Assembly (NCBI GenBank): GCA_946221035.1
Contig: CAMIME010000002.1
Coordinates: forward strand, 37,026 to 101,025
Direction: 5' to 3'
Origin: an uncultured Campylobacter sp.
GTDB lineage: Bacteria > Actinomycetota > Actinomycetes > Mycobacteriales > Mycobacteriaceae
DNA: 64,000 bases
Shown: in pieces, positions 50,488-59,381 of the stretch
How positions within the stretch are numbered: position 1 is the stretch's first letter
Layout: each line of letters begins with the position of its first letter
Notes under the pieces: model-generated
What the model was told of the DNA's origin: nothing
The model's database searches: none
What the model saw: only the letters and a program-made list of their open reading frames with translations
Made by a program: the position numbers and the translations under genes

Positions 50488-50516
50488 TCGCTGCAGATGT
50501 GTATCACGGCCATGCG
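50484..50516 (+). pseudogene. hipA 5' remnant after regulator copy 3
   Basis: GTG ATC GCT GCA GAT GTG TAT CAC GGC CAT GCG encodes VIAADVYHGHA, a HipA-like N-terminus, then the similarity ends. A 51-codon overlapping frame from ATG 50512 to 50667 is Arg-rich and not recognised. Confidence 0.5.
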
Positions 50517-50763
50517 TGTGACCGATGGGGCGGCGGAGCGGATCATCCAGGCAACGGACTTCGACCCCCGCCGTGCTCGCGACCTGCGGCGGGTGCTCGC
50601 GCGGCGGCGCAGACTGTGGGGGAGGGGTAGGGGCCCGAAGCCGGCGCCTATGCCGCCCACCTGGTAGAGCGCTTCCACGGGTAGGGTTAGGCGGCCCGAC
50701 GGACAAATGATCGGATTGACCCGGCCCAAATGCGAATTCTCCCAGGTCGCCTTTCGGCGCCGC

Positions 50764-51765
50764 TCAACATTCGTCCGTCGGCGGCGATGGCACAACCGCG
50801 TAGCCGGTTGCACTGGAGAGAAGGCCGCGGCCGTCCACGACCAATTTCTTTCCCATCCAGGGGTGCGTGTGCTCGTCGAAAGGATCGCCGAGCGGGACCT
50901 CATACCTGGTTTTGCCATCGATCTTGACCTCGTACCAGGGTGCATACTTCCTTACGCGCCAGATGTAGCGCAGCGTGCTTGACCCCAGCCCGTCCACTAC
51001 GAGCCCGAGCTGGAGTCTGCCATCATTAGCCAAGCGGATGAGACCTTTTAGGGTGTCTTCTCGTATCTGCCAGTACCCCGAGGCGCGTTCTTTCGCAGTC
51101 TTGTCATCCCACGGGTTGTTGTTATCCCAGCCTGGGCGTACTTCATCGGTTTCTTCCAGGGTTGCGCTTTGCACACCGGCCCCGTGATCGGTTTCGGGAT
51201 ATCTCCGATATTTAACGAGCTCCTCGCGCGAGCCTTTCACCACCATGCACACCGTGGTTTCGCCATCAGCGGCGTAGGCCTCCAAATCAGCAGCTAGAGC
51301 TCGCCGCACCTCAATCGGCTCCATGCCAAAAAAGCGCCTGATTTCCCCTCCCGTCTTCATAGTGAGCTGTGCATGGTGCCCGGCAACTAGGTTGGTGAGC
51401 CCTTGGCCGAGCGAGACGCTCAGCAGTTGAATGAGGAGCGCTTCCAGGCGGAAAGCTTCCTCTTGCCCGATGCTGTGTTGCGCGATCCACACGAAGTCCT
51501 CGATTGGGCGGTCGGGGTACTTCCGCTTCATCTCCTCCAGCTTTTCCTTCTTCAATGGGGTGACGTCCTCGCCCACTACCTCATCATCCTCAACATCGCC
51601 GGGAAGCCGGTCCTCTCCCACCTCTTTCACGACCCCGACCAACCCGAAGTGAGACTCGTACCGGAGCCCTTTGCCCTTCCCCACGTAGAAGATGTTGTCC
51701 AACGAGAATGGCCCTGGCTCACTGGAAAGCAGGTACACGTAGTAGTCGCTTGCGGCGTCACCCAT
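50764..51765 (-). CDS. LEM-3-type GIY-YIG domain protein
   Basis: 333 residues. The N-terminus YYVYLLSSEPGPFSLDNIFYVGKGKGLRYESHF (about 8-40) is the LEM-3-like GIY-YIG variant (YVYxL ... FYVGKGxGxRxxxH), with a later EAFRLEALLIQLL helix carrying the glutamate. The C-terminal half contains tryptophan-rich segments (WDNNNPWDD, YWQIRED, YIWRVRKYAPWYEV) with no assigned fold. Likely a nuclease or nucleic-acid-binding protein. ATG 51765 is eight nt after TAGACT on the minus strand. It follows the double-AAA gene in the same direction after 33 bp. Confidence 0.75.
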   Translation of the reverse strand: MGDAASDYYVYLLSSEPGPFSLDNIFYVGKGKGLRYESHFGLVGVVKEVGEDRLPGDVEDDEVVGEDVTPLKKEKLEEMKRKYPDRPIEDFVWIAQHSIGQEEAFRLEALLIQLLSVSLGQGLTNLVAGHHAQLTMKTGGEIRRFFGMEPIEVRRALAADLEAYAADGETTVCMVVKGSREELVKYRRYPETDHGAGVQSATLEETDEVRPGWDNNNPWDDKTAKERASGYWQIREDTLKGLIRLANDGRLQLGLVVDGLGSSTLRYIWRVRKYAPWYEVKIDGKTRYEVPLGDPFDEHTHPWMGKKLVVDGRGLLSSATGYAVVPSPPTDEC

Positions 51766-51798
51766 ACTGGCGCAGTCTAACGGTGTCAGGGCAGGTCA

Positions 51799-54600
51799 TC
51801 ACTGAAACTGGAAGCCAATCGGCCGAGCTTGGGGCGCCGAAGCGGCGACTGGCTCGAAGTCGTCGGCTATGAGGCACTGGCTCGCCCCGTCGAGCTCCCG
51901 CAACGCCTGGTTCTCCAGCGCGGATTCCAACAGCTGCCGTACGAACCGGGCGTTGCCGAAGCCCTCGGACCCGCGTGCATTATCGATGATCCCTTCCACC
52001 TTGGGCACCACCCCCGGGTCGAGTTCCAGCTGGTTCGCTGCAGCCATGCGCTTCAGAACCTGGATCAGTTCGTCCGTGGAGTAGTCGGGGAAATCGATGT
52101 GGTTCTTCACGCGCGATTCCAATCCCGGGTTCGCCGTAAGCAGCTTCTCTATCGGCTTCGGGTACCCAGCGAAGATCACGACCACGTCGTCGCGGTAATC
52201 CTCCATGTCCTTCACAATGGTGTCGATAGCTTCTTGGCCGAACCCTCCGTTGCCGTTGTCTAGGAGGGTGTAGGCCTCGTCGATAAACAGCACCGACCCG
52301 CGGGCGCGGCGGAACAGGCTGTGCACCCGTGGCGCCGTCTGCCCCACGTACTGGGCAACTAGATCCTGCCGGCTGCACTCAATCAGGTCACCCACCGACA
52401 GGATCCCCTCCTCGCGCAGGATGCGGGCCATCAATCGCGCCACCTCCGTCTTGCCGGTGCCTGGGTTGCCTTTGAAGGCCATGTGCATGGAGATGGGCAT
52501 GGTGGGCCGGCCCGCGTCGCGACGCGCCTTCTGCGCCGCTGCCAGGGCCACAGTCTTTTCCACCTGCTTCTTCACGGCCTCCAGCCCGATCATGGAAGCC
52601 AGCTCCTCGCGCGCGGACCGCTCCGGGGTGTCCGCGTTCTGGAAACCAGGCACGTCTTCCGGCAGGATCGTGCGCAACTCCTCCGGCGAGCACGCAGCGG
52701 GGTCCGGGTACTGCGATTCGATGCGTAAGAGCAGGTTACCCATTGTTTTCTCAAACAGATCGCGCACGTACCGGGCGTTGCCTTGGTCCTCCGGCCGGCC
52801 CGCGCGGGTGAGGTGGTTGAGGATGGGCGGCACGGTAGCGTCGTCAAGCAAAAGCCCCGAGTTTCGGGCGAACCCCTTGAAGATGTCCCACAGTTCCTCC
52901 GGCGAGTAGTCCTCAAAGTTCACCACCACGCCGATGCGCGAGCGGAAGCCCGGGTTGGTGCGCATGAGCGCTTCCATCTCGTCCTTGTATCCGGCCAGGA
53001 TGACCACCGTGTCCGCGCGGTTGTTTTCCATCTGCGCGATGAGTTCGGTGACGTTGCCGCTTCCGATCAGCCCATACGCTTCATCGATGAAGATCACTGA
53101 GCCCTTCGCCTGTGTGAACAGCTCGGCGAAGTTCGGGTTCCGGGCACCGGAAACCTCGAACACGCGACCTTCCTTCACTACGCCCTCGGCCCGCAGAATC
53201 TCCGCGTACAGGCGGGCTACCTCCGTCTTTCCGGTGCCCGGCGCCCCGAGGAACGCCGCGTGCAGCGAAGCCGGTGGCAGCTCGATGCCCTTCGCTAGGA
53301 AGTGCGGGCGCATGCGGTGCTTGCGAATCGTCTCATGGATCACCCGCTTCGCCTCTTCCAACCCAGTGAGCCGGTCCAGCCGCTCCCACGCGTTCGATTC
53401 CTCCGTCGCGGCTACGCTCGGCAGCTCCACGTCCGCATACTGCGGGTACGCATCTTTGATCAACCTTTCCTGGCGCCACTGCTCGAACAACTGCTGCGGC
53501 TCAGTGAACGCCAGGTTGTCGCGGTGCTGCTCCACCATGTCCGTCAACCGATCGTCCGGCTCAAGCCCGGCCTCCCGCGCCCGGTCCTTCAACCACAGCA
53601 CCGTCGCCTCCGGGTCATGGCGCAAGCTCGGCACCGCCAGAGGTTCGAACGCCAGGAACGGCCGGGCAAAGCTTGTGCGCAATCGCTTTTCGACGCTCCC
53701 CCTCCCAACCGGCACCACCACAACAACCTGCACCGTCGGTTCCGCGTACAAAGACTGCAAAAGGTTGCTCACCGCCTGGTACTGGTGCGTGCTGTACTCG
53801 CTGCCGTTATCGTGCTGGCCGTAGTGCACCACCACAGTGCCGCCGCGGACACTGGCCGCAAGCGACGCGTTCATACTGGTGACGGTCACTTCTCGCCGGT
53901 CGATGGAGGGGAATCTGTTGTCCAGGGTCCGGTCCACGTAGTTCAGGTCAAAGTGGTAGACGTGCGGGGTGGCCACGCGGCCCGCGCTGTAGAGCGCGGA
54001 GGTCAACGCGCGGACGGCTTCGCTGAGCGGCTTGGCGGTCTCCTCCCGTAACAGGTAGTGCACCGGGACGCCACTAGTGCGTGCTTCCTCGTTGCGCTCG
54101 CTTGTGAAGATGCGTTCCAGTTCATCCTGCAACTGCTCGCCGTAGGTGGAGTTAGCCGCGATGGCCTGCGCGGTTGGCAGATCCAGTTCCGTAGCCAAGT
54201 CCTCGAAGAACAGCTCCGGGTACCGGTGCAGGGCCACCAGCTCCCGCAGGTTCAGCGCGTGCGCCACCTCCGCCATCTCTCGGCGGTTCGGGACCATACC
54301 CTCCCCGTTGAATAGCGTTTCCACCATCGTGGTGGGTTTCACGGAGCTGACGTTGTAGCGTGCTACGCCCCACTCACGCATCGCGGCGTTGATCGCGTCC
54401 TCGACCGTGCGTTCCGGATTGGTGATGGCGATACCCAGGCTCAAGCTGCAGTCGTCTTCCCGGCGCAGCGGCTGCCCGTCAATGCGCTGGAGCCCGACCC
54501 AAAAAGCCCGGTCGAGCTCTTCGAAGAGCGGGACGTTCGTGTTGCGGATGCGACGGCCGTCCTGGTTCGAGCACTGCACGGTGGCGGAGTAGTACCTCAT
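51799..54600 (-). CDS. Double AAA+ ATPase of the CbbX/CfxQ type
   Basis: 933 residues. The N-terminal 430 residues are unassigned (mixed alpha/beta, with a SIR2/NACHT-like ring of short motifs absent). Two CbbX-like AAA+ modules follow: Walker A LGAPGTGKTEVARLYAEIL with SVIFIDEAYGL (about 470-530), and KGNPGTGKTEVARLMARIL with SVLFIDEAYTLLDNGNGGFG (about 730-790). Both keep arginine-finger segments (NPGFRSRI, NPGLESRV) and end in GNARYVRDLFE / GNARFVRQLLE. CbbX relatives remodel protein complexes; EccA of type VII secretion is a cousin, but no ESX genes are here. TACTAT lies eight nt before ATG 54600 (leaderless). Function unknown. Confidence 0.85.
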   Translation of the reverse strand: MRYYSATVQCSNQDGRRIRNTNVPLFEELDRAFWVGLQRIDGQPLRREDDCSLSLGIAITNPERTVEDAINAAMREWGVARYNVSSVKPTTMVETLFNGEGMVPNRREMAEVAHALNLRELVALHRYPELFFEDLATELDLPTAQAIAANSTYGEQLQDELERIFTSERNEEARTSGVPVHYLLREETAKPLSEAVRALTSALYSAGRVATPHVYHFDLNYVDRTLDNRFPSIDRREVTVTSMNASLAASVRGGTVVVHYGQHDNGSEYSTHQYQAVSNLLQSLYAEPTVQVVVVVPVGRGSVEKRLRTSFARPFLAFEPLAVPSLRHDPEATVLWLKDRAREAGLEPDDRLTDMVEQHRDNLAFTEPQQLFEQWRQERLIKDAYPQYADVELPSVAATEESNAWERLDRLTGLEEAKRVIHETIRKHRMRPHFLAKGIELPPASLHAAFLGAPGTGKTEVARLYAEILRAEGVVKEGRVFEVSGARNPNFAELFTQAKGSVIFIDEAYGLIGSGNVTELIAQMENNRADTVVILAGYKDEMEALMRTNPGFRSRIGVVVNFEDYSPEELWDIFKGFARNSGLLLDDATVPPILNHLTRAGRPEDQGNARYVRDLFEKTMGNLLLRIESQYPDPAACSPEELRTILPEDVPGFQNADTPERSAREELASMIGLEAVKKQVEKTVALAAAQKARRDAGRPTMPISMHMAFKGNPGTGKTEVARLMARILREEGILSVGDLIECSRQDLVAQYVGQTAPRVHSLFRRARGSVLFIDEAYTLLDNGNGGFGQEAIDTIVKDMEDYRDDVVVIFAGYPKPIEKLLTANPGLESRVKNHIDFPDYSTDELIQVLKRMAAANQLELDPGVVPKVEGIIDNARGSEGFGNARFVRQLLESALENQALRELDGASQCLIADDFEPVAASAPQARPIGFQFQ

Positions 54601-54700
54601 AGGCAGGGATAGTATGGGGCGCTCCGACGTGGGGACTGCGCGTTTCGAACGGGTGTGTTGCTTGTGGTTTGGGCCTGGTAACCGCGTGCCCGCGGATAGA

Positions 54701-54765
54701 AGGTCGTTAGTAGGGGGTCGTTCCTGGCCCCCAGGGACCTACTATCCATCTCCTACTAACGACCT
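54701..54765. repeat. Perfect 14-bp inverted repeat with internal echoes
   Basis: AGGTCGTTAGTAGG (54701-54714) and CCTACTAACGACCT (54752-54765) are perfect inverted copies. Inside, GTCGTT recurs at about 54718 and CCTACTA at about 54738, so the loop repeats parts of both arms and can also pair. It lies between the stop of the CAP gene and the start of the AAA gene on the same strand. No T-run follows, so it is a poor standard terminator; it may be a REP-like or regulatory palindrome. Confidence 0.7.
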
Positions 54766-54804
54766 CTAAGGGGCAGGGGCCCGGCGGACCAAACACGGAG
54801 AGCC

Positions 54805-56646
54805 CTACCACGGCAGTTGAATCCCCAGCTGCGGCGCCAGCGCAACCACCCCGATGCCGATCACGGCCAGGGCGGCCAGTACGCCCAGGACCACGGCGGT
54901 TGTGTTGGTCTCCGTTGTGGTGAACGCCGCCTTGGTCGGGCGCTTGCGGTCCACCTGGGCCAGGGCCGCTTCGGTTTCGGAGAGCTGGTCGGAGATCTCA
55001 TCCACGGCCTCCTGCGCCGTCCCGACACCCAGGTAGGCGTCCTCGCTGGCCTGCTCCAGCTCCCGTACGCGCTCTTGTGCAGCATCGATGTCGTTGGCCA
55101 GCGCGTCACGGTCCGCGGTGCGGGCCCACTCCAGGTTGGCCTCTGCGGAATCACGACGCTCACGCGCGGCTGCAGCTGCCGTGCCCGCTTCCTTCTCCTC
55201 CGCGTACATGGTGTCGCGCGCGGCATCGGCCTGCCCTAGGGCGGTGGTGGTTTGAGAGAGGGCGGATTGAGCGTTGGCAAGCAGAGCTTGAGCCTTGGCG
55301 TCGCGCTCTTGCGCGGCAGTCAGGCGCTGCTCGGTGGCGTCGATAGCGGCGCTCCCGGCGGCGATCTCCGCGGCGTAGTCGTGCGAAAGCTGCGCTCCCA
55401 GCCGGCGCGGCGAGGCCTGCTGCACGGAGTTGATCTGCGATTCGATGACGAAGGTGTAGTTGGTATTCGCCCCATTGCGGTCGTTGAGATCAACGGTCAG
55501 CGGCGGAACCCGCAGCGCCTCGCGCGCGCCGCTGGGCACGTAGTAGGGCTTGCCGCTTTCGTTAGCGCGCTTCGAACCGTCGTCCGGGCCCCAAACGTGG
55601 ACGTCAGTCGGGGTGGTGATTTCGTAGAACTGCATAGTCGCGAACACCATCCCGTCCTGGGTGGTGCGCAGCCCGACACCGATACCCGTTACGTCTTCTG
55701 CGAGCAGCCCATTGTTATGGGCAGTGGAATCGCGCCACTTGGTAAAAGCCCTTTCCGGCACGTGCTTCCACTGTTCGCGGCTGGCTTCCGCGGCGGGAGC
55801 ATTCAGCCACACCGGCACGATGTTCTCGCCGCTGTGCCCGTAGTCCGCGAACTCGGCATGCCGGAAAGCAAAGGCGAGATCCCCCGTGCGCTCCATGTCC
55901 GCTGCCATCACGCCGCTCCAGTGGTAGGCGTTGTCGTTGAACACGTCGTGGCTCACCAGCGGGTGCATGCCGTGGCGCTGGCGGTATTCGTTGGTAATCT
56001 CCACGATCGCCTCCGCCGCCAACCGCTCCCAGTCCGCCTGTGTGTAATCGGCGCCTGCCTCTTCGCGCGCGTAAACGTCCCCGAGCGCAATCCGCGCAGC
56101 GTCGTCAGCCTGCTGCGCCTCAGCCGCCCGGGCCGCAGCCGCAGCGGCCTCCTGTCCACGCCGTTTCGCAAGCTCGCGGGCCTGCGCTACGTCCTCCGCA
56201 CGGTCCTCCGCTTCCTGCTCCGCCGTGGCCAACGCCTGCTGCTTCTCGCGCAGCGCCTGGTCGGCCTTCCACGCTGCCTCCTCGGCCTGCTTCAGATCGC
56301 GCTCGCGGCTCTCCACATCCGCCAGCGCGTACTTGCGCTCGGCCTCCCCCAACGCCTCCTCCGCAGCATCGAGCGCGCCGTCCGCCTTCTCCAGCTCCTT
56401 CGCAGCAGCGTCGCGGTGTTGTTGCGCCCGGCTCAGTTCGAGCCTTAGCTTATCGACGCTCTCCGCAACCCCCTCACGCTCCCCCTCCCACTTGGCCGTC
56501 GCCTTCTCGAACCCCTGCTGATCCACCGTGGAGGTCGAACTCCCCGAGGACTGCGCCACCGCCGGGGAGGCGGGGACGACGACGGTACTGAACGCGAGTG
56601 CTGCGGCGAGGGTGCCGGCGGCGAGATGGGAGCGGGACATGGGCAT
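54805..56646 (-). CDS. Secreted, membrane-anchored coiled-coil / CAP-domain protein
   Basis: 613 residues. Signal peptide with cleavage after SPAVA (about 31); a long acidic coiled coil (45-200, heptad-rich Ala/Glu); a CAP/SCP domain (about 215-350) with ITNEYRQRHGMHPL, AFRHAEFADYGHSGENI, WRDSTAHNNGLL and GIGVGLRTTQDGMVFATMQF; a second coiled coil (about 430-570); and a C-terminal membrane helix (VVLGVLAALAVIGIGVVALA). The CAP histidine and glutamate (HAEF, SGEN) are kept. Corynebacterial CAP proteins are surface or wall-associated; the role is unknown. An in-frame ATG two codons later (MSRSH) is an alternative start. Confidence 0.85.
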   Translation of the reverse strand: MPMSRSHLAAGTLAAALAFSTVVVPASPAVAQSSGSSTSTVDQQGFEKATAKWEGEREGVAESVDKLRLELSRAQQHRDAAAKELEKADGALDAAEEALGEAERKYALADVESRERDLKQAEEAAWKADQALREKQQALATAEQEAEDRAEDVAQARELAKRRGQEAAAAAARAAEAQQADDAARIALGDVYAREEAGADYTQADWERLAAEAIVEITNEYRQRHGMHPLVSHDVFNDNAYHWSGVMAADMERTGDLAFAFRHAEFADYGHSGENIVPVWLNAPAAEASREQWKHVPERAFTKWRDSTAHNNGLLAEDVTGIGVGLRTTQDGMVFATMQFYEITTPTDVHVWGPDDGSKRANESGKPYYVPSGAREALRVPPLTVDLNDRNGANTNYTFVIESQINSVQQASPRRLGAQLSHDYAAEIAAGSAAIDATEQRLTAAQERDAKAQALLANAQSALSQTTTALGQADAARDTMYAEEKEAGTAAAAARERRDSAEANLEWARTADRDALANDIDAAQERVRELEQASEDAYLGVGTAQEAVDEISDQLSETEAALAQVDRKRPTKAAFTTTETNTTAVVLGVLAALAVIGIGVVALAPQLGIQLPW

Positions 56647-56716
56647 GACCTTTCGGGAAAAAGTGTTCAGTTGTGCTTATCTTAAAGCGCCCGCGCTCTC
56701 CTGCACCCCGGAATGC

Positions 56717-58750
56717 CTAGCCCGGCGACTTATTCTTCCACCGCTGGTACGGGCTCTTTTCGGCGAGCAGGAACCAGACCAGTCCGAGGGACGCGGCGAT
56801 CACCACAACGACGCACAGCCAGAACCTGCCCCACGTCAGGTCACCCGGCATCAACTGGAACACCCCCGGGATGGCGAAGCAGAGGGCGACAATACCAAGG
56901 ACCAGGTTCGTCCGGTCCTGCTGGCGCTGCTGCTCCTTTTCCCGCTGTTCCTCCAGTTCCGCGGCCTGCCGGCGGCGTTCTTCCTCAGCTTTTTCCCGTT
57001 TAGCTTCGAGGGCGTTGATCGAGATGCGATAGGACTGAGCACGGGTGGTGTAGACGTCCTTGCGCAGCTCCACCTCTTGATTCAGGTCGTTGAAGGTGCG
57101 GCGGGTGCCGGTGTGTGTGAGCATGTGCTGCAGCACCTCGGTGGCCATTTCGCGGCCGGAAACACCCTCGTACCAGAGGTGGTCGCGTAAATACACCAGC
57201 TCGATCTGGATTTTGCTGAAGTTGTCCAGGGCGGTTTGCAAGCTCTCCTGCGCCTCGCGGAGCTGTTCCGAGCTGACTTCATCACCCGCGTTGGTGGATA
57301 CGCGCACCTGGTCGAGCTGTGCGGAATCGAACCGCATGGCACGCAACTGCTTACCCATTGCCAAAAGGTAATTTTCTGCGCGGCGCACGAGGATTGCCAG
57401 ATCGACAAACCGGGTGGGTGCGAGCATCATGAACCCGTTCCCAGAAAGGTCCAGCGGGTTACGGCGGACAACCGACAAGCCACCCTCGGCGGAATGCAAC
57501 GTCCACTGTTGGGTGCGCGCCACCTTGGAGTACTCCAGGGATGCGGCATCCAGATCCGGAATATCGGTGTTGTACTGGTCGAAGCGGACCGCTAGGTACC
57601 ACGCCCATAGGTCGTGGGCCGACCACTGGTTTAGCTCCGCTTCCTTGAACGGTGATGGTGGCGTTTCCAAATCCCCGCCCGGCATCGCCACTGAGACGGT
57701 GTACGGCTTCGTCTGACTAGTGCTCTTCGGCACTCGCAGGAAACCTCCGCGCCCTACCTTCCATTCCTCCTGCGGTTCCACACCGGGCAGCAGAGCATGC
57801 TCTGTTGTGCGCACGAACAGTTCAAGCAGGTTGGCGCACGCGTCCTGGTCGTTCACTTCGCCGTCGTAGTTGGGTTTAGTGGCCTCGCTAAGCAAATTGT
57901 GCTCAGCGTCACTCCATTTTTCGCCGTCATGCGGACGAAGGGTCACCATGTCGCGTGGCTTAGTAAGGGACCCGCTGATTCCCTCGAGTTCATCACTCGA
58001 ACAGTTCTCGGCCGCGACGTGGAGCACCAGGAAATGATCGTCGGCGGTATCCGCTTTTGTCAGGTTATCGCTGTAAAGCGCGGGGCCGGAGTAGGTGAGG
58101 TATTCGGCGCACAGCAGGCGTAGCACAGCGTCCCCCGCGCCAACTTTGTATTGGGCCTGCGGTGTCGCGGGCATAGCATCACACTCGGGCGGATCGATCT
58201 TCTCTTCTCGTGTGAGGTCCGGCTCAAACAAATATCGGCGGGCGTGGACGGAGGTTGGGTTGCGCTGGTTGCCGGAGAACCATTCTCCTGGCGCGGCGTC
58301 GCCCTTTGGCGATGCATCGGCTGCAGCCGCACCCACGGAGGAGCGCAATGGTTCCCGGAAATAGCTCGAAGCGCCCTGGTGGAACACACGCGGGGTGAAG
58401 TGGTAGTCGTCACCACCCACGGTGCCGTTCTTTCTCTTCCAAGTGCGGCGCTCAAACCCGGACCCCGCCTCGGATTCACCCGCAATTTGGACCTTCTTCA
58501 AACCGCGGTATCGGCCCGGTATCCACCCGTCGGGCCAAGCGAAACCTTCGCGTGCGGTGACATCGGTCGCCGGGATTATCAAGGAGAACAAAACTGCACG
58601 CCAATCCGGCAACATATCCACGCGGTAATCCTCGGGCAGCGCAAGGTAGCTTCCCTGGACTTTGTACCAAGTGTTATTCATTGCGTCGTTGCATCCCGGA
58701 GATGCAAGTGCTTTAGGCAAGTCCGGCACCAGTGGCGTTGCGTTGCTCAC
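56717..58750 (-). CDS. Large protein with two C-terminal membrane helices, unknown family
   Basis: 677 residues from GTG 58750, seven nt after TAAGAT; the longer frame to 58867 runs through the divergent gene's start and is rejected. Most of the protein is a soluble domain rich in Trp and charged residues, without a signal peptide. A helical region (about 500-620, AREAQ/coiled coil with RREKAEEERRRQ) leads to two hydrophobic helices (TNLVLGIVALCFAIPGVF and FWLCVVVVIAASLGLVWFLL) at the end. So a tail-anchored cytoplasmic protein. Not recognised. It shares strand with the CAP gene 70 bp downstream. Confidence 0.65.
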   Translation of the reverse strand: MSNATPLVPDLPKALASPGCNDAMNNTWYKVQGSYLALPEDYRVDMLPDWRAVLFSLIIPATDVTAREGFAWPDGWIPGRYRGLKKVQIAGESEAGSGFERRTWKRKNGTVGGDDYHFTPRVFHQGASSYFREPLRSSVGAAAADASPKGDAAPGEWFSGNQRNPTSVHARRYLFEPDLTREEKIDPPECDAMPATPQAQYKVGAGDAVLRLLCAEYLTYSGPALYSDNLTKADTADDHFLVLHVAAENCSSDELEGISGSLTKPRDMVTLRPHDGEKWSDAEHNLLSEATKPNYDGEVNDQDACANLLELFVRTTEHALLPGVEPQEEWKVGRGGFLRVPKSTSQTKPYTVSVAMPGGDLETPPSPFKEAELNQWSAHDLWAWYLAVRFDQYNTDIPDLDAASLEYSKVARTQQWTLHSAEGGLSVVRRNPLDLSGNGFMMLAPTRFVDLAILVRRAENYLLAMGKQLRAMRFDSAQLDQVRVSTNAGDEVSSEQLREAQESLQTALDNFSKIQIELVYLRDHLWYEGVSGREMATEVLQHMLTHTGTRRTFNDLNQEVELRKDVYTTRAQSYRISINALEAKREKAEEERRRQAAELEEQREKEQQRQQDRTNLVLGIVALCFAIPGVFQLMPGDLTWGRFWLCVVVVIAASLGLVWFLLAEKSPYQRWKNKSPG

Positions 58751-58853
58751 GCCAGTGATCTTAGAACCGAAACACCCGGTGTGCGTGGCGATCCGGAGCC
58801 CTGGTGTCCAATACCCCGCGGACGGATATTGAGGGCCGTGCAACAATGGACGC

Positions 58854-59381
58854 ACGGCCTGCAGCATTTACTACGACACGGTGTACGGATCAACGCGCCA
58901 GTACGCTGAGGCGCTCGCGGCGCAGCTGGAGGTCACCGCCGGAGATCTGTACACGCCGGGTAGCGTCTCTGTCGCGCCGGGCGATCCAATCGTGGTGCTC
59001 GCCCCCATCCACGGGCCCCGCCACGATGGCGTGGCCTTCATCAAAAACCTGCCGCGCGAGGTGGTCGACTCGAACCCGATCGCCCTAGTCACGGTGGGCA
59101 TGTCTATCGACGCTGTAGCCGCCACCGCCGACGCCGCCGGCAACCTCCTGGGTCAACTTTCCGACCGCGTCACCCGGTTCTACGTGCCGGGCCGGCTGAA
59201 CTACTCGCAGCTGTCCCCCAAACACTCGGCGGTGATGAAGGGCATTGTGGGCGCGCTGCGGGTCAAGCCGCGCAAGTCCGACAACGAGCGCAGCATGATC
59301 GACATGTTCGGCAAAGACACTGACCGGGTGGACCTGGCCCGCCTGGAACCTGTCGTGGAGTGGGTGGAACAGCGCGCCTAA
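58854..59381 (+). CDS. Flavodoxin-domain protein with damaged start, copy 1
   Basis: The frame reads ACSIYYDTVYGSTRQYAEAL, with the flavodoxin phosphate-binding loop, then VVLAPIHGP, SDRVTRFYVPGRLNYSQLSPKH and MFGKDTDRVDLARLE. It is about 70 percent similar by eye to the gene at 61503. At the equivalent of that gene's ATG GCC TGC AGC, this copy has ACG GCC TGC AGC, and its upstream ATG (58846) is out of frame by one base. No in-frame ATG, GTG or TTG precedes the first strand; GTG 58881 would remove it. So ACG initiation (58854) or a pseudogene. The 3' end overlaps the next convergent gene by 4 bp. Confidence 0.65.
   Translation, partial: TACSIYYDTVYGSTRQYAEALAAQLEVTAGDLYTPGSVSVAPGDPIVVLAPIHGPRHDGVAFIKNLPREVVDSNPIALVTVGMSIDAVAATADAAGNLLGQLSDRVTRFYVPGRLNYSQLSPKHSAVMKGIVGALRVKPRKSDNERSMIDMFGKDTDRVDLARLEPVVEWVEQRA

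Noticed and set aside
50512..50667. 51-codon Arg-rich open frame after the hipA stub
   Set aside because: No ribosome site, extreme Arg/Pro bias and overlap with the remnant; not convincing as a gene.
51799..54600. EccA of a type VII secretion system
   Set aside because: EccA has one AAA+ module and is surrounded by esx/ecc genes; here there are two CbbX-like modules and no ESX partners.
58838..58860. GTG 58838 and ATG 58846 as starts for flavodoxin copy 1
   Set aside because: Both are out of frame with the flavodoxin sequence; the ATG frame gives an unrelated Arg/Thr-rich product.
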